Assembly: GCF_026619435.1 (NCBI RefSeq)
Contig: NZ_JAOVZQ010000001.1
Location: 3,169,501 to 3,233,500 of the forward strand
DNA from: Hoeflea ulvae
GTDB lineage: Bacteria > Pseudomonadota > Alphaproteobacteria > Rhizobiales > Rhizobiaceae
DNA length: 64,000 bases
Reading direction: 5' to 3'
Shown: positions 36,597-44,943 of the stretch, piece after piece
Position numbering within the stretch: the first letter of the stretch is position 1
Layout: each line of letters opens with the position of its first letter
Position numbers and translations under genes: made by a program
The notes under the pieces: model-generated
Database searches by the model: none
What the model saw: only the letters and a program-made list of their open reading frames with translations
Told to the model about the DNA's origin: nothing

Positions 36597-39500
36597 TCAG
36601 GGCCTGTATTCGAAGATCGAGCGGAACACGCCTGGCGCGATCACCGAGAGCGGATTGACCTGCAGCAGCGGCGAGTCGGTCTTGCCGGCAAGCCGGAAGG
36701 TGATGCCGATCAGGCCGCGATCGCGGCCATTGCCGAGCAACAGTCCGATCAGCGGCAATTCGCCAAACAGCCGGTTGACCCCGTAGGCCGGCATGAAGGT
36801 TCCGGTCAGATCGATGTCACCCTTGGCATTGTGCACCAGCCCCTGGAACGACGCGCCGATCTGCGGGCCGCGGACAATACCTTCGCTGATCCTGAGCTCC
36901 CCGTTGCCGGAGACGACCCGGGCATTGGCAACCTCGAATTCCGCCACCGAAAGGTCGATGTCGCTGTTGACCGCATCGCTGAGGCTCTTGCCGTCCTGCT
37001 TGCTCGGCGTCGACACCAGCGAATTGAGCCGCGGCTCGCCCACCACTTCGAAATTGCGGATATCGACGACACCGCGCCGCAATGGGCCACCCTCCCGCTT
37101 GAGCCTGACATTGAGCAGGCCACCGCGGATCCGGGCATAGATGCCGGCAAAGCGGGCGAATGCACCGGCGTCACCGCTGGTCACCTCCACCGATTCACCG
37201 CCCGCATCGCGCATCACCGCCATCACCAGAGCCTGCCCGCTCTTGGTCACCGCCTTGAAATCGAGCAGGTCAATACGCGCGCCCTGCCCCTTGTAGACGA
37301 AACTCGCGGTGGACAGGGTCTCGTCGGAATATCCGTGCACGGCGTCGACACTGCCGGAAAGTTCGACCTGCGCCGTCTTGGAATCGTCCACCGTTTCGCC
37401 GCCCTCGACCGACTTTGCCAGCGCAATCAGCGGCCGCACATCGATGGACTTGCCGCCAAGCTCGATCATGTAGCCCTTGCCCTTGCGGGTGATGGCCACG
37501 TGGTAATCGTCGCGCGGCGAAAGCGCCACATGATCAAATGTCGCCGTGGTCAGTTGCCCCTGAGTGAGGGAGACCTGGCCGGTTGCCCTGAATCCCTCGC
37601 CCGAAAGGGTCAGATTCGACAGGCCGGTCACCTCGCCATCCGTGTGCATCGAAAACTCAAGTGTCGCCGCCACACCCTTGCCCTTGGTCCAGCCAAGCCC
37701 CGGCACGACAAGCCTGGCCGGCTTGAGATCGAGCGACACCGTCTGGCTGCCATCGGGCTGGCTGGCCATGTTGAAGCCGACCGGACCGGTGATCAGGGCA
37801 TCCGTGCCGGGCGCCAGCAATTCGCGTGCCTCGGGCGACAGCGTGCCCGACAGGGTCCGCCTGGCCTCGATGCCGGAATCGCCCACCGGCTGCACCACGT
37901 CGAGCGCCATCCGCGCGCCGTCGACCAGCGCCTCGGCCTTGAGTTCGGCCTGTTGCGGGGTCACGTAAAGCCGGCCATTCATATCGGTCAGCATCCGCCC
38001 CTCGATCGGCTTGGCGATATTGACTCCGCCCATGTCGAGATCTGCGGTCCAGTCCGGCGGCGGTGGCGACTGGTCCGGAATCAGCCCGAAACGCGCCGTC
38101 ACCGTCGACGAGATCGAGCCGCTGAGCTCTTCCGGTTTCAGACCGATCTGGTCGAGCACATTGATCGGGTGATAGGTGATCAGTTCGGCCACCGCATCGG
38201 CCTCGCCGCGAACCGACATCGACAGTTCCGCCATCAGCGGCCGTTCATGGGTGGCGGGGATCGAGAACACCGCATCGGCGACCTCGACGGTCCGGCCGGT
38301 GGGGAAAAACGCCGTTGCGGAATCGATCTTGAAACTGATCTCCGAGCCGCGCAACCGCATGTGGCCGACAGTGTCGCGCAATGGCGGAATGTCGCCTGCC
38401 ACATTCATCCGCGCCCGGGCGATGTCGAAATCGATCTGCAACTGGTCCTCGTCGAAGCGGACATCTTCAAAGGGTTTGTAGTGGCCCGCCGGCGTCGCCA
38501 GCTGGATCCGCCCATTGCTGACCGTGCCGCCATATAGATTGTTGAGCACCCATTGCCGGGCGCGTTTGCCCATCCAGTAGGGCCAGAACTGCTTCACCGC
38601 CGCCGTCGTCATCTGCGGCACTTCCGCCACCATGTTGATTTCCGGCGATATGCCTTCGACAAAGCGCCAGGAGGCCGATCCGAGCAGGTTGCCCTGCGTT
38701 GTCGACACCGCCAGTTGCTCGGCCACCAGCCGCCGGTTGGCCGCGTCGAACCATCCCAGCGCCTTGCCCGCGAACGGGATCGCGGCCTCGCCGGAATCGC
38801 CGGGGTCGGCCAGTCCGTTGGTGATGACGAAATCAAAGGCAATTCCGGCACCCTCGACCTTGTCGGTCCTGTCGGCATCGATCAGGCCGCCGGTAAAGGG
38901 CAGCACGGCATCGGCCGCCCGGATGATGGAAGGCGTGATCTCGATCTTGTTGGCCAGCGGCATGTAGACCAGGTTGACCCGCGCCTCCTGCAGGCTTGCC
39001 TGGATGCCGCCCATGGTCAGAGTGCCGCCCAGCGCCGTTGTCTTGACGGACAGCGCCGGCTGCTTGCCCGGCAGGGCGCGCGCCGCGGTGAAGGTGACGC
39101 CGAGCGGTGTCGCCACACCGTTTTGCCGGTTGGTGGCGCCTTCGGTCAGAAAATCGATGACCAGGCCCTCGATCTTGCCGGTGATGCGCGAAAGCCCGGC
39201 CTGGTCGGGGACCGCGCTGGCCTTGCCGGAAATGGTAAAGCTCTGCTTCTTGCCGGCGATATCGGCTTCGAACTGATAATTGCGCCCGTCAATCCGGCGC
39301 ACCTCCGCCGTTTCGATCGCCACATCGCCCCCGGCGCCGGTAACGCTGATGTCGGAAAACCGGAACGACCCGGCATCCACCGCGTCCACCTGTGTGGCGA
39401 TCCGGTTGAGAACCGAAAACATCTGCTCGATAATCGCGCCGGTCTCGTCGACCCGGAACGCGGCAAGATCGGTAAGATTGAATCCGTCGCCTTCCGTGGA

Positions 39501-39980
39501 GGCGAGCCCCACCCCGGTGATGTCGACCGAAGCCACCGAGATCCGGCCCCTGAGAAGCGCCCAGGGTTCGAGCGCGATCATCACCCTTTCGATGCTGTTG
39601 ACATCCGACGGATCGTCGCCGCGCTGAAGCACCACATCGCCCGCGACAAGGGCGAGCTTGCCGCCGGCGGTCAGGCGCAGGGCGGCGGAGGTCAGTTCCG
39701 CATGGTTGTCGGGGCCCACGGCCTGCGCAAGAGCCATTCTTGCCCGGTCCCGGATGAAGCCGTCGACGACCCCCGCTTCCAGCGCCGCAAGCAATCCGCC
39801 GATCATCAGCGCCAGCACCAGCACAGTGCCCAGCGTCCAGCGCATTGCCGAATGCCGCCATTTGCGCGGGTGGTGCCCCCGCACCAGGATCGATCCATCG
39901 ACATTGGCCGACGGCAGCTCATGCAGCGAAACGATGTCGCGCTTCTTGAACTGAACCTTGTCTATCGGTTGATCCGGCAT
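36597..39980 (-). CDS. Large AsmA-like / DUF3971 domain protein
   Basis: A 1127-residue protein with one N-terminal transmembrane helix (LGTVLVLALMIGGLLAALEA, near residues 49-68), then a long beta-rich body. The architecture matches the DUF3971 plus AsmA-like C-terminal family (YhdP/TamB-related), proposed to bridge the periplasm and help phospholipid transport to the outer membrane. Family-like blocks are WPYWMGKRARQWVLNNLYGG near the middle and PAYGVNRLFGELPLIGLLLG near the C-terminus. The ATG giving MPDQPIDKVQ was chosen; the frame stays open 58 codons further but would overlap the divergent peroxiredoxin gene. The proposed role is family-based. Confidence 0.88.
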   Translation of the reverse strand: MPDQPIDKVQFKKRDIVSLHELPSANVDGSILVRGHHPRKWRHSAMRWTLGTVLVLALMIGGLLAALEAGVVDGFIRDRARMALAQAVGPDNHAELTSAALRLTAGGKLALVAGDVVLQRGDDPSDVNSIERVMIALEPWALLRGRISVASVDITGVGLASTEGDGFNLTDLAAFRVDETGAIIEQMFSVLNRIATQVDAVDAGSFRFSDISVTGAGGDVAIETAEVRRIDGRNYQFEADIAGKKQSFTISGKASAVPDQAGLSRITGKIEGLVIDFLTEGATNRQNGVATPLGVTFTAARALPGKQPALSVKTTALGGTLTMGGIQASLQEARVNLVYMPLANKIEITPSIIRAADAVLPFTGGLIDADRTDKVEGAGIAFDFVITNGLADPGDSGEAAIPFAGKALGWFDAANRRLVAEQLAVSTTQGNLLGSASWRFVEGISPEINMVAEVPQMTTAAVKQFWPYWMGKRARQWVLNNLYGGTVSNGRIQLATPAGHYKPFEDVRFDEDQLQIDFDIARARMNVAGDIPPLRDTVGHMRLRGSEISFKIDSATAFFPTGRTVEVADAVFSIPATHERPLMAELSMSVRGEADAVAELITYHPINVLDQIGLKPEELSGSISSTVTARFGLIPDQSPPPPDWTADLDMGGVNIAKPIEGRMLTDMNGRLYVTPQQAELKAEALVDGARMALDVVQPVGDSGIEARRTLSGTLSPEARELLAPGTDALITGPVGFNMASQPDGSQTVSLDLKPARLVVPGLGWTKGKGVAATLEFSMHTDGEVTGLSNLTLSGEGFRATGQVSLTQGQLTTATFDHVALSPRDDYHVAITRKGKGYMIELGGKSIDVRPLIALAKSVEGGETVDDSKTAQVELSGSVDAVHGYSDETLSTASFVYKGQGARIDLLDFKAVTKSGQALVMAVMRDAGGESVEVTSGDAGAFARFAGIYARIRGGLLNVRLKREGGPLRRGVVDIRNFEVVGEPRLNSLVSTPSKQDGKSLSDAVNSDIDLSVAEFEVANARVVSGNGELRISEGIVRGPQIGASFQGLVHNAKGDIDLTGTFMPAYGVNRLFGELPLIGLLLGNGRDRGLIGITFRLAGKTDSPLLQVNPLSVIAPGVFRSIFEYRP

Positions 39981-40105
39981 GGGCGTGAAGCTGTGATCTC
40001 TTGGTTGGGGATGATTCTTCTGGACTGTGGCTGTTGCGCTTATATATCCCCTTGGGGCAGGTTCACCTGAAAAACAGCCGACTGAATCGATGAAAGGTAT
40101 AGACA

Positions 40106-40573
40106 ATGAGCGAACTTGCCGAAGGCATGACAGCGCCTGGCTTCGATCTGCCACGCGATGGCGGCGGAAACGTGTCGCTGGGCGGATTGGCCGGCAAGAT
40201 CGTGGTGCTCTATTTCTACCCCAAGGACAACACCAGCGGCTGCACGGTCGAAGCCATCGACTTCACCGCGCTCGGCAGCGAACTCGACGCAGCCGGCGCG
40301 GTCGTGGTCGGCATGTCGCCCGATCCGGTCAAGGCGCATGACAAATTCGTCGCCAAGCACCAGCTCGGCGTCATCCTGGCGTCCGATGAAGACAAAGCGG
40401 TCCTCGAAGCCTATGGGGTCTGGAAGGAAAAGAGCATGTATGGCCGCAAATATATGGGTGTCGAGCGCTCGACATTCCTCATCGATAAAGACGGCAAGAT
40501 CGCCAGGACCTGGCGCAAGGTCAAAGTTCCCGGCCATGCCCAGGCCGTGCTCGACGCGGTAAAGGCACTGTGA
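40106..40573 (+). CDS. Peroxiredoxin of the BCP/PrxQ type with a single cysteine
   Basis: A 155-residue thiol peroxidase that reduces hydroperoxides in the cytoplasm. The peroxidatic Cys46 lies in PKDNTSGCTVEA with the preceding Thr43 and Pro39 of the catalytic site; Arg in the family position follows at VERSTFLID. In most BCP proteins a resolving cysteine sits five residues after the peroxidatic one; here that position is Ile51, and Cys46 is the only cysteine. It should therefore work as a 1-Cys enzyme with an external thiol. It diverges from the DUF3971 gene. Confidence 0.92.
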   Translation: MSELAEGMTAPGFDLPRDGGGNVSLGGLAGKIVVLYFYPKDNTSGCTVEAIDFTALGSELDAAGAVVVGMSPDPVKAHDKFVAKHQLGVILASDEDKAVLEAYGVWKEKSMYGRKYMGVERSTFLIDKDGKIARTWRKVKVPGHAQAVLDAVKAL

Positions 40574-40607
40574 TCCGCCCAAAAGCTCCGAAGACGGGAT
40601 CCCGCAC

Positions 40608-41438
40608 TTGCTGAACGAGACGCCCCCCGTTCTTTCGCTGCGCGACGGTGCGGCACGGGCAATCATGGCCGAAGACCTTGATGTCAAGACCGCGCTGGCC
40701 CAGTCCGTCGCCACACGCTGGCAGGAACGGCGGCTGTCCCTGCGCTCGCCGCTCGATGCGCTTGCGCCGCTGCGGCCGGGGCGCCCCGCCAAGCCCGATC
40801 TGGTGCCGCCGACCCAGGTTGCCCGGCGCTCGCTGCATACGCCGCATGGCCGGATCGCCCTGCTGCATGCCATCGCCCATATCGAGCTCAACGCCGTCGA
40901 TCTTGCGCTCGACATCGTCGCCCGCTTTGCCGCAGCGCCGATGCCGCAGAGTTTCTTCGACGGCTGGATGCAGGTCGCCTTTGAAGAAGCCAAGCATTTC
41001 AACCTTGTACGCGGGCGGCTTCATGCACTTGACGCCGATTATGGCGACCTGCCGGCCCATGACGGGCTGTGGCAGGCAGCGCATGACACCCGCAACGACC
41101 TGACCGCCCGGCTGGCGGTGGTGCCGCTCATTCTCGAAGCCAGGGGCCTTGATGTCACCCCCTCTTTGCTGCTCAAGATGCGCGAAGTCGGCGATGACGA
41201 AAGCGCTGCCGTTCTCGACATCATCTATGAGGACGAGAAGAAGCATGTCGCCATCGGCGCCAAGTGGTTCCGCTTCATCTGCGCCCGCGAAGGCAAGGAT
41301 GCGGCGGCCACTTTCCGGCTACTGGTCCGCGCCAATTTCCGCGGCGGGCTGAAACCGCCATTCAACGACCTCGCCCGCGCCGCAGCCGGTCTCACACCCA
41401 CCTTTTACCGGGCGCTGACCAGCCAGAACATGTCCTGA
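40608..41438 (+). CDS. DUF455 family ferritin-like protein
   Basis: A 276-residue helical protein. Carboxylate/His motifs of a di-iron ferritin-like fold are visible: HIELNAVDLALD (near residue 91), FEEAKHFNLV (near residue 125), and YEDEKKHVAIG (near residue 208). DUF455 members are annotated as ferritin-like but have no settled function. The start is uncertain: TTG at 40608 gives the best fit to the conserved N-terminal region (LSLRDGAARAIM), with only a weak GGGAT upstream; ATG at 40665 would remove it. It follows the peroxiredoxin by 34 bases, suggesting an oxidative-stress context. Confidence 0.8.
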   Translation: MLNETPPVLSLRDGAARAIMAEDLDVKTALAQSVATRWQERRLSLRSPLDALAPLRPGRPAKPDLVPPTQVARRSLHTPHGRIALLHAIAHIELNAVDLALDIVARFAAAPMPQSFFDGWMQVAFEEAKHFNLVRGRLHALDADYGDLPAHDGLWQAAHDTRNDLTARLAVVPLILEARGLDVTPSLLLKMREVGDDESAAVLDIIYEDEKKHVAIGAKWFRFICAREGKDAAATFRLLVRANFRGGLKPPFNDLARAAAGLTPTFYRALTSQNMS

Positions 41439-41547
41439 TCCGCAGGAAATGACGCCAGACGGCAAATGTTCAAACGTTTATTAACCTTAACAGGGTGTAA
41501 TCGGCCTCGAACCAGCAATGGCAACCCGTTCCGGCGAGGATTATCGA

Positions 41548-42852
41548 GTGTCGCAGAGGCAGGACAGCCGCGTATTTGGCAAACGGCCAAAACGGTCCCA
41601 CACGATCATATTCGCCAGTGGTGACACCATAAGACACATGACCATACGCCCGTGGATTGCGGGGCTTTGCGTTTCGGTTCTCGGCGTCATGGCCATCGGC
41701 TACCTGGCAGCGACCACCTATCTGGTGCTGCGCGACGACCTGATCGGCGCCTCGATGGCCCGCCAGGCCCGCATGCAGCACGCCTATGAAGACCGCATTG
41801 CCGCGCTGCGCTCGCAGGTCGACAGGGTTACCAGCCGTCAATTGCTCGACCAGCAGCTGATGGAAGAGAAGGTCGCCGAACTGATTGCCCGGCAGGAAGC
41901 CCTGACCAACCGCCACGGCAAGCTGGGCCCCTTGCTTGACCGGGCCGGCGCCGAGCCGAAGAACATTCCGGTTCCGGTCGCCAATCCGAAGAATCATGCC
42001 GGGCTTGCCACCGCCTCGACCAAGACCAGGCGCCTCGCAGCCCTCACAAGCCAGCCGCAGCAGCCGCTGGCCGCCGCGCCCACCATCAACGTCAATCCTC
42101 TGGCCTATGCCGCGCTTTCGAGCAGCCGCAACGCGGAGACCGTCGGCGAACGGGCCGACCGGATTTTCTCGACCGTCACCCTGTCGCTCAAGTCGATCGA
42201 ACGCGAGCAGATCGAGAAAATGCAAAATCTCGCCATCGACGCCTTCGAGACCGCCTCCGAGATCGACGAGATCATCACCGCCGCAGGCCTGCCGATGCCG
42301 GACATTCAGGACACCGCCGTCGGCGGTCCGTTCGTGCGGCCGAATGATCCCAATGCTTTCGAAGCCACGCTTGGCGATCTCGACCAGGCACTGGGCCGCC
42401 TCGACGCCGTGCGCCGCAGCGCCCGCAAGCTGCCGATCGGCATCCCTGCCCCCGGCGCTGAAATCACCTCGAAATTCGGCAATCGCCGTGACCCTTTCCT
42501 CGGCCGGCTCGCCTTTCACGGCGGCATCGATTTTCGCGTCAAGAGCGGAACCCCGGTCTACAGCACCGCTTCGGGCAAGGTTGTCCATGCCGGCCGCAAT
42601 GGCGGCTACGGCAAGATGGTCGAGATCCAGCACGGCAACGGGCTGACCACCCGCTACGCCCATCTCTCCAGCGTCTCCGTCAACAAGGGCGACGTGGTGA
42701 CCATCGGCACGCGCATCGGCAAATCCGGCTCGACCGGCCGCTCCACCGGCCCGCATCTGCACTATGAAGTGCGCCGCAACGGCAATGCCATCGACCCGAT
42801 GCGCTTTCTCCGGACAGCCAAGAAACTCAAGCCGCTGCTGGTCTCCAACTGA
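41548..42852 (+). CDS. M23 family metallopeptidase (murein endopeptidase-like), membrane-anchored
   Basis: An N-terminal cytoplasmic stretch (VFGKRPKRSHTIIF), one transmembrane helix (about residues 36-58), a periplasmic coiled coil and a C-terminal LytM/M23 domain. Zinc-site motifs are FHGGIDFRVKSGTPV (His, Asp), RYAHLSSVSVNKGD (His) and GPHLHYEVRRNG (HxH). All are intact, so it may be an active peptidoglycan DD-endopeptidase. I favour the GTG at 41548 because GAGG lies 8 bases upstream; an ATG at 41518 adds ten residues but has no ribosome-binding site. It stands alone between DUF455 and the helicase gene. Confidence 0.88.
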   Translation: MSQRQDSRVFGKRPKRSHTIIFASGDTIRHMTIRPWIAGLCVSVLGVMAIGYLAATTYLVLRDDLIGASMARQARMQHAYEDRIAALRSQVDRVTSRQLLDQQLMEEKVAELIARQEALTNRHGKLGPLLDRAGAEPKNIPVPVANPKNHAGLATASTKTRRLAALTSQPQQPLAAAPTINVNPLAYAALSSSRNAETVGERADRIFSTVTLSLKSIEREQIEKMQNLAIDAFETASEIDEIITAAGLPMPDIQDTAVGGPFVRPNDPNAFEATLGDLDQALGRLDAVRRSARKLPIGIPAPGAEITSKFGNRRDPFLGRLAFHGGIDFRVKSGTPVYSTASGKVVHAGRNGGYGKMVEIQHGNGLTTRYAHLSSVSVNKGDVVTIGTRIGKSGSTGRSTGPHLHYEVRRNGNAIDPMRFLRTAKKLKPLLVSN

Positions 42853-43160
42853 CCGACCTGTCGCTTTTCCAAGCGATAGAACGGGACGCAACGCGAGCCT
42901 GGTGTCAGCGCTTGCCGAGGTAGGATTTGCACAACAACGGTTTTGCCAATGCCTGACTTGGCTAAGTTGATTTTGCTGTCGCGAGCGCCCTGCAGGAACA
43001 TTAAAACACTGCCACAGGAAGCGCCACGCCGCAGCAACGCTCAATTCCGGGCTTTTTCTTGACTTAATGCACTGCAGCGACTATTCGAGACCCATAGGGA
43101 TCGCCTCAAGAGCGCGCTCCCGCGCAAAGCCGCACACTCCGAAACGGATAACGCCCCCAA
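42853..43160 (+). promoter_or_regulatory. Intergenic region upstream of the DEAD-box helicase gene with a possible promoter
   Basis: This 308-base gap holds TTGACT (43059-43064) followed after 17 bases by TATTCG (43082-43087), a weak promoter candidate giving a leader of about 70 bases before the TTG start at 43161. Nothing else recognisable was seen; no coding sequence or RNA gene is supported. Confidence 0.35.
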
Positions 43161-44732
43161 TTGACCACTTTTGCTGATCTTGGCTTGAGCCAAAAAGTAC
43201 TGTCCGCCGTGACTGACGCTGGATACACGACGCCAACTCCTATCCAGGAAGGCGCCATCCCGCCTGCGCTCGAACGGCGCGACATTCTGGGCATCGCCCA
43301 GACCGGAACCGGCAAGACCGCCGGCTTCGTGCTGCCAATGCTGACCATGCTGGAAAGAGGCCGCGCCCGCGCCCGCATGCCGCGCACCCTGATCCTTGAA
43401 CCAACGCGCGAACTCGCAGCCCAGGTTCACGAGAATTTCGAGAAATACGGCAAGAATCACCGCCTCAACATCGTGCTGCTGATCGGCGGCGTCTCCTTTG
43501 ACGAGCAGGACCGCAAGCTCGAACGTGGCGCAGACGTGCTGATCGCCACCCCGGGCCGCCTGCTCGACCACACCGAACGCGGCAAGCTGTTGATGACCGG
43601 CGTGGAAATCCTGGTGATCGACGAAGCCGACAGAATGCTCGACATGGGCTTCATTCCCGACATCGAGCGCATCGTCAAATTCATTCCGTTTACCCGTCAG
43701 ACCCTGTTCTTCTCGGCCACCATGCCGCCGGAAATCCAGAAGCTGGCTGACAAGTTCCTGCAGAACCCTGCCCGCATCGAAGTGGCACCGCCATCCTCCA
43801 CGGCCGCCACCGTCGAGCAGCGCCTGGTTGCCTGCGGTAGCAAGGACTTTGAGAAGCGCGAACGCCTGCGCGATCTGATCAAGACGCAGACCGAACTGAC
43901 CAACGCCATCATTTTCTGCAACCGCAAGAAAGACGTGGCCGATCTTTACAAATCGCTGGAGAAGCACGGCTTTTCCGTCGGCGCCCTGCATGGCGACATG
44001 GATCAGCGCTCGCGCACCAACATGCTGCAGGGCTTCAAGGACAACGAGATCACCTTGCTGGTGGCTTCCGATGTCGCCGCCCGCGGCCTCGACATTCCGG
44101 CCGTCAGTCACGTGTTCAATTTCGACGTGCCGATCCATGCCGAGGATTATGTCCACCGCATCGGCCGCACCGGCCGTGCCGGACGCGCCGGCGCAGCCTT
44201 CACCATGGTCTCGCGCAAGGACGCCAAATATGTCGACGCCATCACCAAGCTGATCGATCGCGACATCGAATGGCTTGATGGCAAGGACGCCATTCAGGCG
44301 TCTTCCGAAGATGCGGACGAAAAACCCGGCCGTGGCCGCCGCAGCGACAGCAAGGGAACGGCACGCCGGTCCAGCCGTGGCGAGAAGAAGAGCCAGGAAG
44401 AAAAGCCCGCGGCTGTCGAAGCTGCAGCGCCTGTGGCCGAGACTGCAGCGCAGCCCGAAGCGGTGACCGAGACCGTCACCCGCGACGCGCCCCGCGAAGA
44501 AGCCCGGCCCCGCCACGAGGCCCGCGAAGAGCGCAAGCCTCGTGAAGAGCGCCAGCCCAAGCAGGAACGCCAGGAGCGTCCGGCACCGCAGCGCGCGCAG
44601 GAACCGGCCAACGCCAATGAAGACCGCAACCGCAATCGCAACAACCGCCGTGGCCGTGACAATGACGACCGCGAGCCGACACCGGTTGGATTCGGCGACG
44701 AGATTCCCGCCTTCATGATGATCGGCGGCTGA
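43161..44732 (+). CDS. rhlE: RhlE-type DEAD-box RNA helicase with long charged C-terminal tail
   Basis: A 523-residue ATP-dependent RNA helicase. Motifs in order are Q-motif PTPIQEGAIP near residue 25, motif I AQTGTGKT near residue 46, Ia PTREL, II VIDEADRM near residue 153, III SAT, and VI HRIGRTGRAGR near residue 333. From about residue 375 the tail is rich in Lys, Arg, Glu and Ala and ends in RNRNNRRGRDNDDREP, a typical RNA-binding extension. The start appears to be a TTG at 43161 (MTTFADLGLS); no upstream ATG fits, and the ribosome-binding site is weak, so expression may be regulated. Likely role is ribosome assembly or cold adaptation, by family. Confidence 0.92.
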   Translation: MTTFADLGLSQKVLSAVTDAGYTTPTPIQEGAIPPALERRDILGIAQTGTGKTAGFVLPMLTMLERGRARARMPRTLILEPTRELAAQVHENFEKYGKNHRLNIVLLIGGVSFDEQDRKLERGADVLIATPGRLLDHTERGKLLMTGVEILVIDEADRMLDMGFIPDIERIVKFIPFTRQTLFFSATMPPEIQKLADKFLQNPARIEVAPPSSTAATVEQRLVACGSKDFEKRERLRDLIKTQTELTNAIIFCNRKKDVADLYKSLEKHGFSVGALHGDMDQRSRTNMLQGFKDNEITLLVASDVAARGLDIPAVSHVFNFDVPIHAEDYVHRIGRTGRAGRAGAAFTMVSRKDAKYVDAITKLIDRDIEWLDGKDAIQASSEDADEKPGRGRRSDSKGTARRSSRGEKKSQEEKPAAVEAAAPVAETAAQPEAVTETVTRDAPREEARPRHEAREERKPREERQPKQERQERPAPQRAQEPANANEDRNRNRNNRRGRDNDDREPTPVGFGDEIPAFMMIGG

Positions 44733-44756
44733 GCCCGCGCATCACGACCTTGCATG

Positions 44757-44791
44757 AAAAGGCCGTCGGCATCCCAGCCGGCGGCCTTTTT
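44757..44791 (+). terminator. Intrinsic terminator of the RhlE helicase gene
   Basis: AAAAGGCCGTCGGC-ATCCCA-GCCGGCGGCCTTTT with one G-U pair forms a 14-base stem and is followed by a fifth T. It lies 24 bases after the helicase stop codon. This is a textbook rho-independent terminator. Confidence 0.88.
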
Positions 44792-44839
44792 CATGCGGAT
44801 CGCCCGGGATGACCCGTGGCAAAGATGACCGCCTGGTTC

Positions 44840-44943
44840 TCCAAAGCACGTTGCATTCAATCATATTCATGCAATCTGCTTCAGGATTTTGTTTTGACGC
44901 ATGTTTTTTCCGCAAACCGGTTCCCACTGTTCGGAACACGTTT
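44840..44943. repeat. Possible dispersed intergenic repeat (Rhizobiales RIME-like), target flank of the IS element
   Basis: Non-coding stretch with internal inverted repeats (TTGCAT at 44851-44856 and ATGCAA at 44869-44874) and the segment GACGCATG...CCGCAAACCGG...TTCGG. It resembles, from memory, intergenic mosaic repeats of rhizobia that carry 'gacgcatgt...cgcaaaaccg...' blocks. Only one copy was noticed in this window, so the repeat status is unproven. Confidence 0.3.

Noticed and set aside
36561..38537. Long plus-strand open frames opposite the DUF3971 gene, with another at 38553-40070
   Set aside because: Composition is typical of antisense frames in high-GC DNA. The opposite strand encodes a continuous AsmA-like protein with a membrane anchor.
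41470..43044. 524-codon minus-strand frame over the M23 peptidase gene
   Set aside because: No family motif; the plus strand encodes an intact M23 domain with zinc ligands.
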